Origin: an uncultured Lachnospiraceae bacterium
GTDB lineage: Bacteria; Bacillota; Clostridia; Lachnospirales; Lachnospiraceae
NCBI GenBank assembly: GCA_910577785.1
Contig: CAJTNT010000048.1
Span: 1-27,050, forward strand
DNA: 27,050 nucleotides
Direction: 5' to 3'
The notes below the pieces were generated by a model. That model saw only the letters and a program-made list of their open reading frames with translations, did not search any database and was not told the DNA's origin. Position numbers and translations under genes: made by a program. Below, one piece after another: positions 10,001-16,677 of this stretch (the stretch's first letter is position 1; every line of letters begins with the position of its first letter).

Positions 10001-10350
10001 GAAACCTTTGCCGCATCCAGCTGAGGCAGTTCAAACGCCATCGCGGCAACCCTTGCGCTGCCAACGTTCTGATTGCCCTTGCCTGTTTCCCCGTCCACAA
10101 AGGCTGCTGCCTTCTCCGTGCCTTCGGCCGCGCTTTCATCTGTCCCCACAAGGAAGGACTCTGCCCCTCCTGTGCCAACTTTTTTACTTTCGCTTCCCGC
10201 CAGTGCATATTTGCTGCAGCGATAGGCCTTCGTGACTTCCAGAGACGTCCCCTCCGTCCCTGCTGCCTGCGCAATGGATGCGGGAAACATGGTGAATACC
10301 ATAACGAACGCCAGCAGCGCCGCCAGGTATCGCTTCACTTGATGTTTCAT
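4096..10350 (-). CDS. Giant secreted glycosidase with two GH43 modules, LamG-like and Ig-like modules
   Basis: About 2084 residues. I chose ATG 10350 because AAGGAGGG lies just before it; an in-frame ATG at 10395 would place that site inside the protein. A signal peptide ends near AQAA (residue 30). Domains in rough order: DNRLRE/CBM96-like 40-250; atrophied Ig 255-325; LamG-like 330-530; two atrophied Ig 560-735; GH43 742-1070; LamG-like 1075-1290; GH43 1400-1735; four Big_2 repeats 1740-2084. The second GH43 has the expected triad: Asp in QYADPDI (about 1411), Asp in AIDPSIF (about 1547) and Glu in FRESV (about 1595). The first has Asp in VRDPYL (about 796), Asp in SIIDTTM (about 924) and Glu in LEGPEF (about 978). 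GH43 enzymes mainly cut arabinose- or xylose-containing glycans; the exact substrate is unknown. No LPXTG or SLH anchor is seen. The lysine-rich C-terminus may hold it at the wall. Confidence 0.9.
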   Translation of the reverse strand: MKHQVKRYLAALLAFVMVFTMFPASIAQAAGTEGTSLEVTKAYRCSKYALAGSESKKVGTGGAESFLVGTDESAAEGTEKAAAFVDGETGKGNQNVGSARVAAMAFELPQLDAAKVSKATVTITIFDGNDRLSNGTETKAALFQVAAGQYDKLATDPAQNAPGATFPAKDGYAKERTVYGDGWITYHNYVAQDQKITFDVTDWVKASLSSGDAHAIYRLQTVVGGFFVYLGENNFAPVLSITASAAEAEAVAQTLADISLPRITGEDFTLPVTGAGNTQISWTCRDEDRAYVSIANGKVTVTRPADADKAVQLTATATLGNVSDSKTFEVTIAKAQKELPQPMASFDFNTDAQDGKFTSGDVIAELAGGKKAELQDRDEANGKALYLDGSASWLSLKKANGTSLLTGLENLTISYDAKPDRTATNWAFYAAPNENKQNGVETYLGALVNGGKTTIERYCNGRFPTASLATGTEWSHVDVVFTESETALYVNGQQMSVAASEVPLSEILGEQSIFQIGKANWGDNGEFSKMWIDNFKVYGQALEVGQICTPEALDRMVQADKAALQLSLEGMRADHNFTLPAKGTNGCGITWASADTNVIAIDGNTAVVKRAADADKTVALTATIALGGISDTKEFQVTVAQEETDVVIVEKAIAKLQTIPNQDAIRENIYMPSEMEVEGTDKKAAVTWTSSNPEVITAAASADGKKEAGIVSRPEAGQGDVQVTLQATVRSGEVSQQTEPMTVTVKEKRKQDKNTSYMFAYFTGTEGSRTDEQIYFATSEDGSQWIDMTASGNPALDSSNIEGGDGGVRDPYLLRSQNGDKFYLIATDLSINRRGGWGNAQATTTGSLKLVIWESTDLVNWTEPRLVDVASKIPGAGMAWAPEAYYDPQTGNYVVYWATASDDNKNGDRTNMFYATTRDFYTFSDPVLWIDRTHSIIDTTMIYDDTTQTYYRASGDGEITIEASKSIYDGWEIIGTLSGIFNNKNYSGAKLEGPEFFEYCEDDWLKDANGNPVRTWGLMCDQYAEGKGYLPFRSTNLADMTTASWSPATDVNFGALKKRHGTILPISDAEYQAVMEKYGFGEDDTEEKILADFNFDTEADLGNGAKGFASENAKASGSYTLQDSYNAKAGKALYLDGSASNFLTVTDKEGNSLLAGVNEMTISYEFKPDRSDTNWVMYAAPNGNAPTYNREKYLGILANNGTTTLERYNNGGSRPSNPSVQTGSEWSRVDIVITKTSSTMYLNGEKKSRVVTGYQIPSILGDSGILQIGKANWGGGEYCKGWIDNLRIKNKASSDAEIKELAAAFVDTLPAVSDVVVGTAPTREQALAYRGTDDHTAITSIVDSAKKEIQSYVRRNTDLTKVPVTFSLAGEVTLKVNDQVMENGTELNLSNDVKVVMERNGSTETWTVKKPIISNNPVLPGQYADPDIDYFDGKFWIFPTTDGYPNWSGDVFHAFSSEDMVNWKDEGVILKLADQNPGKNEQGIQIAASPWAEGGSAWAPTIEEKNGKYYFYYCGKFNNGESAVGVAVADHPQGPYTDKGTALLTKAMTDAAGAGVGQAIDPSIFTDDDGTSYMLVGNGSAVIAELNDDMMSIKDGSIKRINGLTDFRESVIVTKKDGKYHWTWSCDDANSPNYHVNYGVSDQLIQEDGKVNVTLKKKNLLSKDESKNILGSAHQSVLHVQDASGKERYFMTYHRFYTPLDIFTSGDGLGKHRETCIDEITFDANGEMVIKPTLEGVSAVAMPANGEIKASYVTLNKNTLALTINTAETLSAVVGPFHTTNKALAWESSDAKIATVDNNGKVTAVAAGTATITVKTANGKQDVCAVTVTDAVQPPVKVTGVSLNKKTLSLTVGKSQSLAATVSPANAADKSLKWSSSNKSVATVTQAGKVTAKKAGTATITVASVAEPSVKATCKVTVKAAVVAVKKVTLKPTKATLGVKEKLTLKATVTPSNATSKKVTWKSDKKSVATVSSKGVVTAKKTGTAKITATAGGKKATCKITVKKAPSKLTLNARKKTVKKGKTYQLKVKLPKNTASNKITYTTSNKKVATVSSAGKVKGIKKGTATITAKTFNGKKARIKITVK

Positions 10351-10600
10351 TTTGTGCCCTCCTTTTTTATGTAAAATTTTGCTTGGTTTGTGCAATTCAC
10401 AGATTCCTTTCAGAGCAGCCCAGGGAAAATCCTGTGAGATCCTCTATATTATCTGCTATATATCTCCTATATGTATGTATCTTTGCACAAATCCATACAT
10501 TCTTAATTATAAAAAAGATGGGTTTATTAATACATGGAAATTTTTTTAATTTTTGGTACTTTTTTGTTGTTGGCCATCCAAAAGGATCATAGGTGCATAA
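10351..10600 (-). promoter_or_regulatory. Upstream region of the glycosidase gene with a possible -10
   Basis: This gap has no gene. On the minus strand a perfect TATAAT lies at 10511-10506, about 155 bases before the start codon, but the -35 region 17 bases upstream (TGTATT) is poor. If it is used, the mRNA has a long AT-rich leader. I found no convincing riboswitch or catabolite operator. Confidence 0.3.
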
Positions 10601-10690
10601 AAAACCCCGCTGGCGGACTTTGGAACCAAATACCCCGCTGCTCTGCAGCGTTACAAGCTTGATACTCCGTTGCTTGCAGCGGGGGTTTTG
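10601..10690 (-). terminator. Branched terminator at the end of the ABC operon
   Basis: On the minus strand, AAAACCCCCGCTG (from 10689) pairs with CAGCGGGGTTTT (to 10601), and six T close the structure. An inner hairpin CGCTGC-AGA-GCAGCG sits inside, so the whole folds as a branched stem. It begins right after the stop of the last operon gene. The repeated CAGCGGGG blocks suggest a dispersed repeat family that serves as a terminator. Confidence 0.7.
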
Positions 10691-10691
10691 A

Positions 10692-11375
10692 TTAGGCTGT
10701 ATCAGGGATTAAAATGGGAGCTTCTGTTACCTGGAATCCGGCGCTTTCTAGCAGGTCTTGCGCTTTCTTCGCATTCTGCCTGCCCTGGATCTGCAGGTAG
10801 CCGCCCCTGGCGTGGGATAATTGGCCAAAATTTTCTTGCAATTGAACTTTCTCCATACAGATTTTGGCGGCAGGGGACTTGAGGATCCCGCAAATCCTGG
10901 CGCTTTGGGAATGGCCGTTTTCATCTGTCAGGGTTAGCTCTAATTGGGGATACTCTTGCTGCCATTTTTCTATCTGGCTTTTCGTGGGGGCGTGGCCGTA
11001 TTGGTCTTGGAAGGAGGCAAAACACTCTTTGCCCAGGAAAAGCATAGGAGTATTGCCCAGCCGGATCTGCGGTTGGGCAGTTTCCCATTGCAGAGGGTAT
11101 TCCTCCAGGCAGATTCCCATTATCTCTGTTTCCAATGTGTATCCTTCCAGTTCCAGTTTTCCTATGGCAACGTCTGTTGGCAAGAACAGAACCATTCCAG
11201 GAAGCTTTTCCAGCTCTTCTATTGTTTCCGCCGTCAAATCACTGCCGGACTGCATGGACATCCCGCACAGCTCCTGCGCCTGGCGCCATCCTTTTGCCTT
11301 TCCTGCCAGGAAAAAGATACACAAGACGAGAACGCCCGTTATTACGATATCCTTATAAATATTCCGTTTTCCCAT
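10692..11375 (-). CDS. Single-pass membrane protein with a MacB_PCD-like extracellular domain
   Basis: 227 residues. One membrane helix (about residues 8-25) is followed by an extracellular part. That part contains LTAETIEELEKLPGM, then LEGYTLETEIMGICLEEYPL, and near the end GGYLQIQGRQNAKKAQDLLESAGFQVTEA. This pattern resembles the periplasmic-core domain found between membrane helices in MacB/FtsX-type ABC permeases. Here the other membrane helices are missing, so it is a detached version of that domain. It is the last gene of the operon, three bases after its neighbour, with a GGGAG site inside the neighbour's end. It probably acts outside the membrane with the ABC transporter. The fold call is from pattern memory and moderately sure. 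Confidence 0.7.
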   Translation of the reverse strand: MGKRNIYKDIVITGVLVLCIFFLAGKAKGWRQAQELCGMSMQSGSDLTAETIEELEKLPGMVLFLPTDVAIGKLELEGYTLETEIMGICLEEYPLQWETAQPQIRLGNTPMLFLGKECFASFQDQYGHAPTKSQIEKWQQEYPQLELTLTDENGHSQSARICGILKSPAAKICMEKVQLQENFGQLSHARGGYLQIQGRQNAKKAQDLLESAGFQVTEAPILIPDTA

Positions 11376-11378
11376 TGC

Positions 11379-12908
11379 TTAGCGCTCCCTCCCATGCGCC
11401 ATGCCCATCCTCTGGTAATGCTTCATACGCAGGTACAGCCAGATTATAGCCAATGCCATGACTGCAAGGATGAGAACAGCCGTAGTAATCCACCATTGGT
11501 TGGTTTTCTCCGGCTCTTTTTCCACTTTCAGTTCTACCACTTGTGGCTTTTTAATGGCCGTATGCACCTTTTGGGTCTGCTCAATCACCTCGCCCTGCTC
11601 ATCTTCATAAGAAAAAATAACCGTGCCGACCGTATCGCCGTGCTTTTCCCCGCCTTCTTCCAGGATGTTGCCATCCGCGTCCATGTCAAGGGTGCCTGCA
11701 AATATGGGGATTTCCCCATCCAAGGATATGCCGGCTTCCATATTTCCCAGAAATAATTCCTTCTCTGGGAACAGGCCTTTGCCTTCAAAGCGCACTTTTA
11801 CATTATAGAGGATAGCCAGGCCCGTGTTCTGCACCTGGAAGGTTAGGGAATTGGTGTCGGACTCATATACGCTCTCAGGAAAAGAAAGGCCTGCCAGTTC
11901 CGCCTGCTGTGTCTGCCGCACAGGCAGGCTAACGCTCTCCGTCACATTATAGGAGGTTCCTTTTCTATCCTCATAGTCGAATTGGAGCTGAACGGCAACC
12001 GCTTCGGCGGCGGCCTTCCTGCTTACGGTGATGTTCTGGGACAGATCCAGCGATTGGCCGGCAGCGGCCTGGGCAAAGTACCAGGAAGTCTTTTCAAACG
12101 AAATATCCTTGCTCTCGCAAAGCAGGGTGACTTTTAAGTTTTCGATGGCCTGCCTGCTGCTGCAGTTTTTGGCTGCCACCACCCACAAGCTGGATTCCCC
12201 CGCCTGCAGCGCCATCCCCGGGAGGCTGTTCTGGGCAATCATCAGCCTCGGCTGATGGCTGATTTCTTCCTGCTGGCCGGACGGTTCCTGGACGGGCTCC
12301 GAAACGGGCGGATCCATATCTTGTCCTGGTTCTGAAACGGGCAGATCGGAGCCTGGAACCTTACTGCCATCCTCATCCCCATCCCCGGATGAGCCTTCCT
12401 CCTGCGTTGGTTCCTGGCCTGGCTGCCCATCGCTGATTTCTACATATATCGTAAATTCCTGCTGCACGATCCCTTCTGCTGTCTGCGCCTGCACCAGCAG
12501 ATGCAGAGGGTACTGGCCATTCATGCGGTTCTTTTTCAGCTTGAGCCTGCATCGGTACAGGTAGACGCCATCTTCCGACTCCCTGATGCTTTTTTGATAA
12601 TTCTTGTAATAGAAGGGGCTGGTTTCCCCTTTTTCAAAGGACACGCCAACCTGGAGGCGATGGTTTTTCACATCCATTCTGGCAAGGAATGGGACGACCA
12701 GCGTCATGGTATTTTTCTGAATGGCCGGCTCATAGCCTTGGGCAAAGGATGCTTCCATCCCCTCATATTTTTTATTGGCGTCAATGACAATCATGCCTTC
12801 TGCCCTGGCGGGAATGGGCAGGAAGAAAAACAGGCACAGCATCCCCAGAAGCAGGCAAAAACATTTACAGATTCCATCTAATTTGATTTTCTTATTTTTC
12901 ACATCCAA
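11379..12908 (-). CDS. Membrane-anchored extracellular protein, COG1361/CARDB-like
   Basis: 509 residues. A signal peptide (cleavage near PARA, residue about 36) is followed by a beta-rich domain, then an acidic Pro/Glu/Gly/Ser linker (residues about 158-215, with repeats such as PVSEP). Two further Ig-like domains follow, the second containing SLTFQVQNTGLAILYNVKVRF, typical of COG1361/NEW3-type modules. A C-terminal membrane helix (about 474-496) and a basic tail hold it in the membrane. The gene starts nine bases after the ABC ATPase gene. Proteins of this kind often accompany ABC exporters in Clostridia and are thought to bind or hand over the substrate outside the cell. The exact role is not known. 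Confidence 0.75.
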   Translation of the reverse strand: MDVKNKKIKLDGICKCFCLLLGMLCLFFFLPIPARAEGMIVIDANKKYEGMEASFAQGYEPAIQKNTMTLVVPFLARMDVKNHRLQVGVSFEKGETSPFYYKNYQKSIRESEDGVYLYRCRLKLKKNRMNGQYPLHLLVQAQTAEGIVQQEFTIYVEISDGQPGQEPTQEEGSSGDGDEDGSKVPGSDLPVSEPGQDMDPPVSEPVQEPSGQQEEISHQPRLMIAQNSLPGMALQAGESSLWVVAAKNCSSRQAIENLKVTLLCESKDISFEKTSWYFAQAAAGQSLDLSQNITVSRKAAAEAVAVQLQFDYEDRKGTSYNVTESVSLPVRQTQQAELAGLSFPESVYESDTNSLTFQVQNTGLAILYNVKVRFEGKGLFPEKELFLGNMEAGISLDGEIPIFAGTLDMDADGNILEEGGEKHGDTVGTVIFSYEDEQGEVIEQTQKVHTAIKKPQVVELKVEKEPEKTNQWWITTAVLILAVMALAIIWLYLRMKHYQRMGMAHGRER

Positions 12909-12917
12909 TCCCTCACT

Positions 12918-13550
12918 TTATAAGCTTATCCTGCCGCCATCCATTTCATAGACTTTATCACATAGAATCCGAATATCCTCGCTGTTATGGCTGGCCAGCA
13001 GGATCGTTTTCCCCTGCGCTTTCAAGCCCAGCAGAAGCTTGCGGATATCGGCCACGCCATGTTTATCCAGCCCGTTAAACGGCTCGTCCAGAATCAGGAA
13101 TTCCGGATCTTCCATAATCGCCTGGGCAATCCCAAGCCTTTGGCGCATGCCCAAGGAATATTTTGACACGGCTTTTTTTAAATCCGGGTCAAGTCCCGCC
13201 TTTAAGATCGCATCCCGGATGCCTTCCCTGCCAATCTTATTCTGCAGCCCCGCCAGGATCTCCAGATTCCGCATCCCGCTTATATTTGTCAGAAAGCCTG
13301 GTGTTTCAATAATCACCCCCATGCTCTCTGGAAAATCAATATCTATGCCGATCCTTTTGCCGTTGACACGGATTCTGCCGCTGGTCACTGGGAGAAACCC
13401 GCAGATGCATTTCATCAGCACGGTCTTCCCGGAGCCATTATTGCCGGAAATCCCATAGACGTTCCCTTGTTCCATTGCAATATCAATATCATGCAGAACC
13501 GTTTCCCCGCCAAACTTTTTCGTTACATGTTCTATTTCAATATATGGCAT
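12918..13550 (-). CDS. ABC transporter ATP-binding protein
   Basis: About 210 residues, a complete nucleotide-binding domain. Walker A is GNNGSGKT (36-43), the signature is YSLGMRQRL (131-139), Walker B is FLILDEP (151-157) with the catalytic Glu, and the switch His is in LLASHNS (188). The short form and the LGMRQRLGIA signature are typical of ABC-2-type exporters of antibiotics, peptides or lipids. The start at ATG 13550 has AGGAG ten bases before it; an in-frame GTG at 13556 is too close to that site. It powers the two permeases encoded just upstream. Confidence 0.9.
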   Translation of the reverse strand: MPYIEIEHVTKKFGGETVLHDIDIAMEQGNVYGISGNNGSGKTVLMKCICGFLPVTSGRIRVNGKRIGIDIDFPESMGVIIETPGFLTNISGMRNLEILAGLQNKIGREGIRDAILKAGLDPDLKKAVSKYSLGMRQRLGIAQAIMEDPEFLILDEPFNGLDKHGVADIRKLLLGLKAQGKTILLASHNSEDIRILCDKVYEMDGGRISL

Positions 13551-13609
13551 TTCCACTTATCTCCTTTTATGGCATTTCCATTTATGGCATTTCTATCCAA
13601 TAGATATGC

Positions 13610-14326
13610 TCAAATTTCCCGCAGCCGGATATACAGCGCCAGCCCGTGCAGGAGCATCAGCGCTGCCGAAAATGCTGCCAAAAACATCCATATCCCGCTG
13701 CCATCCGCCCCCCAGTCCTGTTTGCTTACCATCCATTCCGCTGGATACATGGCGTACATTTGGGGGAAATAGCGCTCCTTTAGGATCACCAGCAGGTAAT
13801 AGCAGACAAACGGCAGGCCATAAGCCATATAATAGTTCATAAAGACGGCTGCAAAGATCCCGGATAGCTCTGCCACAATCCCCCCCGCCAGCGCCGTGCG
13901 CAGCAATATTCTTGCGATTTCCAGCAGCTTCTCCCAATCCATCTCCCCCTGCAGCTCCAATGGATAGACAAACAGGAATGACAGCGCCGCCATCCCTGCG
14001 CCCGCCAGGAAAAATGGCAGGAACCCGCCTGCATAAACCTGCAGCGTCTTCCTCTTGATATATTCCATTCGGTCCGTCCGCGTAAGGTACAGCTTCAAAA
14101 AGCCACTGGACGCCTCCCGCACAAATACCGCACCCATTGGCAGCGCTGCCGCGATGGGGACGAAAAACAGCAGCGCCTGCCCCTCCAAGGCCATCTGGCA
14201 GAAATTCAGGAAGCTGCCCGCGGCCAGCGGCGCCTCAATCTGATAAAAGGGATATCCTGCCGCCATCCCTCCCAAGCAAAGCAGCGCCGCCATCCACAGC
14301 CCCCGCTCCCGTATCAATTCCTTCAT
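13610..14326 (-). CDS. ABC-2-type transporter permease subunit 1
   Basis: About 238 residues with roughly six hydrophobic segments. The first lies near residues 12-28 and the last near 212-232. A cytoplasmic loop carries VREASSGFLKLYLTRTDRMEYIKRKTLQVY, the usual ABC-2 permease layout in which a charged loop contacts the ATPase. The ATG at 14326 has AAAGG at a normal distance; an in-frame TTG at 14335 is too close to that site. It is about 60 bases before the ATPase gene, a gap that holds short direct repeats of TATGGCATTTC. The substrate is unknown. Confidence 0.8.
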   Translation of the reverse strand: MKELIRERGLWMAALLCLGGMAAGYPFYQIEAPLAAGSFLNFCQMALEGQALLFFVPIAAALPMGAVFVREASSGFLKLYLTRTDRMEYIKRKTLQVYAGGFLPFFLAGAGMAALSFLFVYPLELQGEMDWEKLLEIARILLRTALAGGIVAELSGIFAAVFMNYYMAYGLPFVCYYLLVILKERYFPQMYAMYPAEWMVSKQDWGADGSGIWMFLAAFSAALMLLHGLALYIRLREI

Positions 14327-14372
14327 GATCCACAACCGCCTTTCTCCCCATACCTTGTGTATTCTCCTCTCG

Positions 14373-15395
14373 TCACTCCCCTGTAAATGTGGAAAAATTA
14401 TATTTCTTCAGCGCCGAAAAGGACAAGCCTGCCAAAAACCCTAAGATTCCCAGAAAAATCATACAGGACTGCCCAATGGACGGCAGCACGTCATAGCCAA
14501 AATCATGCATCCCATACGTCGCATGGTTTAAGGGACTTATCCATCCTATAATCCGCCGGATAAAGAACATCTCATATTCTTCTTTCCCGAGGATCTTTGC
14601 CAAGATTTCGGGATCCAGCAGGAATCCAAACAGGCTATAGCCAAGCCCTGCCCCGACCGCTGCCTTCTTGCCGCATTTCATCTGGAAAAACAGCATCAGG
14701 AAACTAAGTGTCAATGCATAGCACACCAGCAGAAGCACAATCTGCAGGCTGCATCCCACTGGGCTGGTGCTTTCCATCACCTTTACCGAAGACGGCACGG
14801 ACAGCGCCTTGCCCATGGACGAATATGCCAGCAGCGCCGCCGTCTTGCTCCACACATTTCCCACAAACGTCTTCTGCATACAAAGCAGGCTGGTCACCAA
14901 CAGCACATAGCCCATATAGAGCCCTGTCACCAGGAAAATATAGAAAAACTGCGCCAGCAGCCATCGCCCCTTCTTCATGCGCAGCAGCATATAAGGCGTA
15001 AATGGGCTCAGCTTAGGCAAATCAAGAAACAGCAGGATCAGCAGCAGCGAACACAGCAGGATAGATGTGGCGTCGCCAAATGTCCAGATAAACGGCTCAA
15101 AAGCCTGCATGGAAGACTCATAATACTCTGCCACCTCCATCGCCCTCTCGCTCAGGAAAAAACACAGCACAAAAGAAAATAAAAACGTAATCACCACCCG
15201 CGGATTCTTAAAAAATCCCTGGAAATTCCACCGCACCACCGCCGCGGTCTGTTTGGCGGATATCCCCGCCCTGTGCCAGATCCCCCTCTTACGCTTCCTT
15301 TCCACCGCGGCAGCCTGCCGTCCAATTTCCTTTCCCTTGCGCCAAATGTTTCCCTGTTTCCCAGTTCCCATTCTCCCATCCTCTCCCTGCTTCAT
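14373..15395 (-). CDS. ABC-2-type transporter permease subunit 2
   Basis: 340 residues. After a long basic N-terminus (about 55 residues, rich in Arg, Lys and Gly) come about six membrane segments: FLFSFVLCFFL, ILLCSLLLILLFL, FFYIFLVTGLYMGYVLLV, IVLLLVCYALTLSFLMLFF, a small one near AAVGAGLGYSLFGFLL, and a C-terminal MIFLGILGFLAGL. The segment VRWNFQGFFKNPRVV is the conserved entry to the first helix. The basic leader is unusual for this family and may be over-called; a later ATG (residue 9) has a GGGAGAGG site just before it. It probably pairs with the other permease as a heterodimer. Confidence 0.78.
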   Translation of the reverse strand: MKQGEDGRMGTGKQGNIWRKGKEIGRQAAAVERKRKRGIWHRAGISAKQTAAVVRWNFQGFFKNPRVVITFLFSFVLCFFLSERAMEVAEYYESSMQAFEPFIWTFGDATSILLCSLLLILLFLDLPKLSPFTPYMLLRMKKGRWLLAQFFYIFLVTGLYMGYVLLVTSLLCMQKTFVGNVWSKTAALLAYSSMGKALSVPSSVKVMESTSPVGCSLQIVLLLVCYALTLSFLMLFFQMKCGKKAAVGAGLGYSLFGFLLDPEILAKILGKEEYEMFFIRRIIGWISPLNHATYGMHDFGYDVLPSIGQSCMIFLGILGFLAGLSFSALKKYNFSTFTGE

Positions 15396-15421
15396 CCGAA
15401 AGACATCATTGTTGCCACATC

Positions 15422-16666
15422 TTATCCTTCATAATAGCTGACCTTCGTCCCCTTCCCAATCTCGCTTTCAATTTCCATCGTCCCTCCGTGCACCGCTGCA
15501 ATCTGCTCACACAAAGCAAGCCCCAGCCCCATATTTCCGCTTTTCCGGGATCTGGACTTATCCACCCGATAAAATGCCTTACGCACTTTATCCACTTCCG
15601 CGGGAGGAATTCCACATCCCTCATCCCGCACCCACAGCGCATGCCCGTTGGCGCCAACGTAGATACGGCTCCCCTCTTCGGACGCCATCACGCTGTTATT
15701 AATCAAATTAATCAGGAAGCTGGCCATCAGATCCGGATCTGCCGCCAGCGCCTTTCCCTGCCACTCGCCTTCACGGACAAGGGAAATCCGCTTCCCGATC
15801 AGCCTGTGGCGGACACTTTCCTCTACCTCTGCCAGCAGCCTTTCCAAGGGCACTTTCTGCAACGTAATCTCACACTCTGGCTCATACAGCCGGGTCAGTT
15901 CCATCATCTTCTCTGAGAGCCGCGACAGCCTGCCGCTCTCCCGGTCAATATAGCGCAGCGCTTTTTCCTCCTGCTCCTTAGAGAGTTCCACCTGCAGGAG
16001 GGTCTCCGCATAGCCTTTGATCGCTGTCAGAGGCGTCTTTAGCTCATGGGACATGCTGCCAATCAGCTGCCGCTGCGCCTCATTGACCGCCTGCAGCGGC
16101 CTGGTGATTTTCTTAATCATCCACACCAGCAGCAAAGCCATGCCCACCGATGCTGCCAGGGAAATAGCCGCTTCCCGCGCCATCAGCGCCAGGCTGTCTT
16201 CCCACAGGAAGGTCACATCCACCACATAGAACAGGGTATAGCCCGCCTTGCCTGCCCCCATGAGTCCCTGCCCTTCGCAGAACAGCAGCACAGACCTGCC
16301 GTTGATTTCCTCCTGCCCATAGAAATTATACCTCCCTTTCTCTTCCAGATTTACCTGACGGACCTCAAAGGCATAGGGGCTCCCATTGTACAGCTCCTCC
16401 TCCCCTTTGTAAATAGCGCAGTTTTCTGGCATGCATTGCCGGAAATAGTAGATGATTACATGGTCTTTTATTTCTCCCTCATATCCCCTGCGATCCACTT
16501 GGATGCCAAATTCCCTTATGCATTTTTGAAATAATTCCCCTTCCTGCTCCACCATCAGCTCCAGCTTTTCCCTCTGGCTGACGCCAATCATATAAAGGGA
16601 AAAAGCCTGCGCCAGCACAAATAGCATCGCTGACGCAGTCACTGAAATTTTCTGAATCATATCCAT
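15422..16666 (-). CDS. Sensor histidine kinase
   Basis: 414 residues. Two membrane helices (about 8-28 and 177-195) enclose an extracellular sensor of about 150 residues that I do not recognise. Then come the phosphoacceptor site SMSHELKTPLTAIKGYAE (His 207), the N-box FLINLINNSV, G1 DEGCGIP, the F-box FYRVDKSRSR and G2 GLGLALC. All catalytic parts of a HisKA/HATPase_c kinase are present. The start has AAGGAG 9 bases upstream and lies 11 bases after the lipoprotein stop codon. No response regulator gene is in this operon or elsewhere in the window, so its partner is unknown. It probably senses the envelope condition that the ABC system answers. Confidence 0.9.
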   Translation of the reverse strand: MDMIQKISVTASAMLFVLAQAFSLYMIGVSQREKLELMVEQEGELFQKCIREFGIQVDRRGYEGEIKDHVIIYYFRQCMPENCAIYKGEEELYNGSPYAFEVRQVNLEEKGRYNFYGQEEINGRSVLLFCEGQGLMGAGKAGYTLFYVVDVTFLWEDSLALMAREAAISLAASVGMALLLVWMIKKITRPLQAVNEAQRQLIGSMSHELKTPLTAIKGYAETLLQVELSKEQEEKALRYIDRESGRLSRLSEKMMELTRLYEPECEITLQKVPLERLLAEVEESVRHRLIGKRISLVREGEWQGKALAADPDLMASFLINLINNSVMASEEGSRIYVGANGHALWVRDEGCGIPPAEVDKVRKAFYRVDKSRSRKSGNMGLGLALCEQIAAVHGGTMEIESEIGKGTKVSYYEG

Positions 16667-16677
16667 CTGGATTCTCC

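Noticed and set aside
4048..10374. Several long plus-strand open frames opposite the glycosidase gene
   Set aside because: They have no ribosome sites and no family motifs. The minus frame has clear domains throughout, so these are shadows caused by its codon usage.
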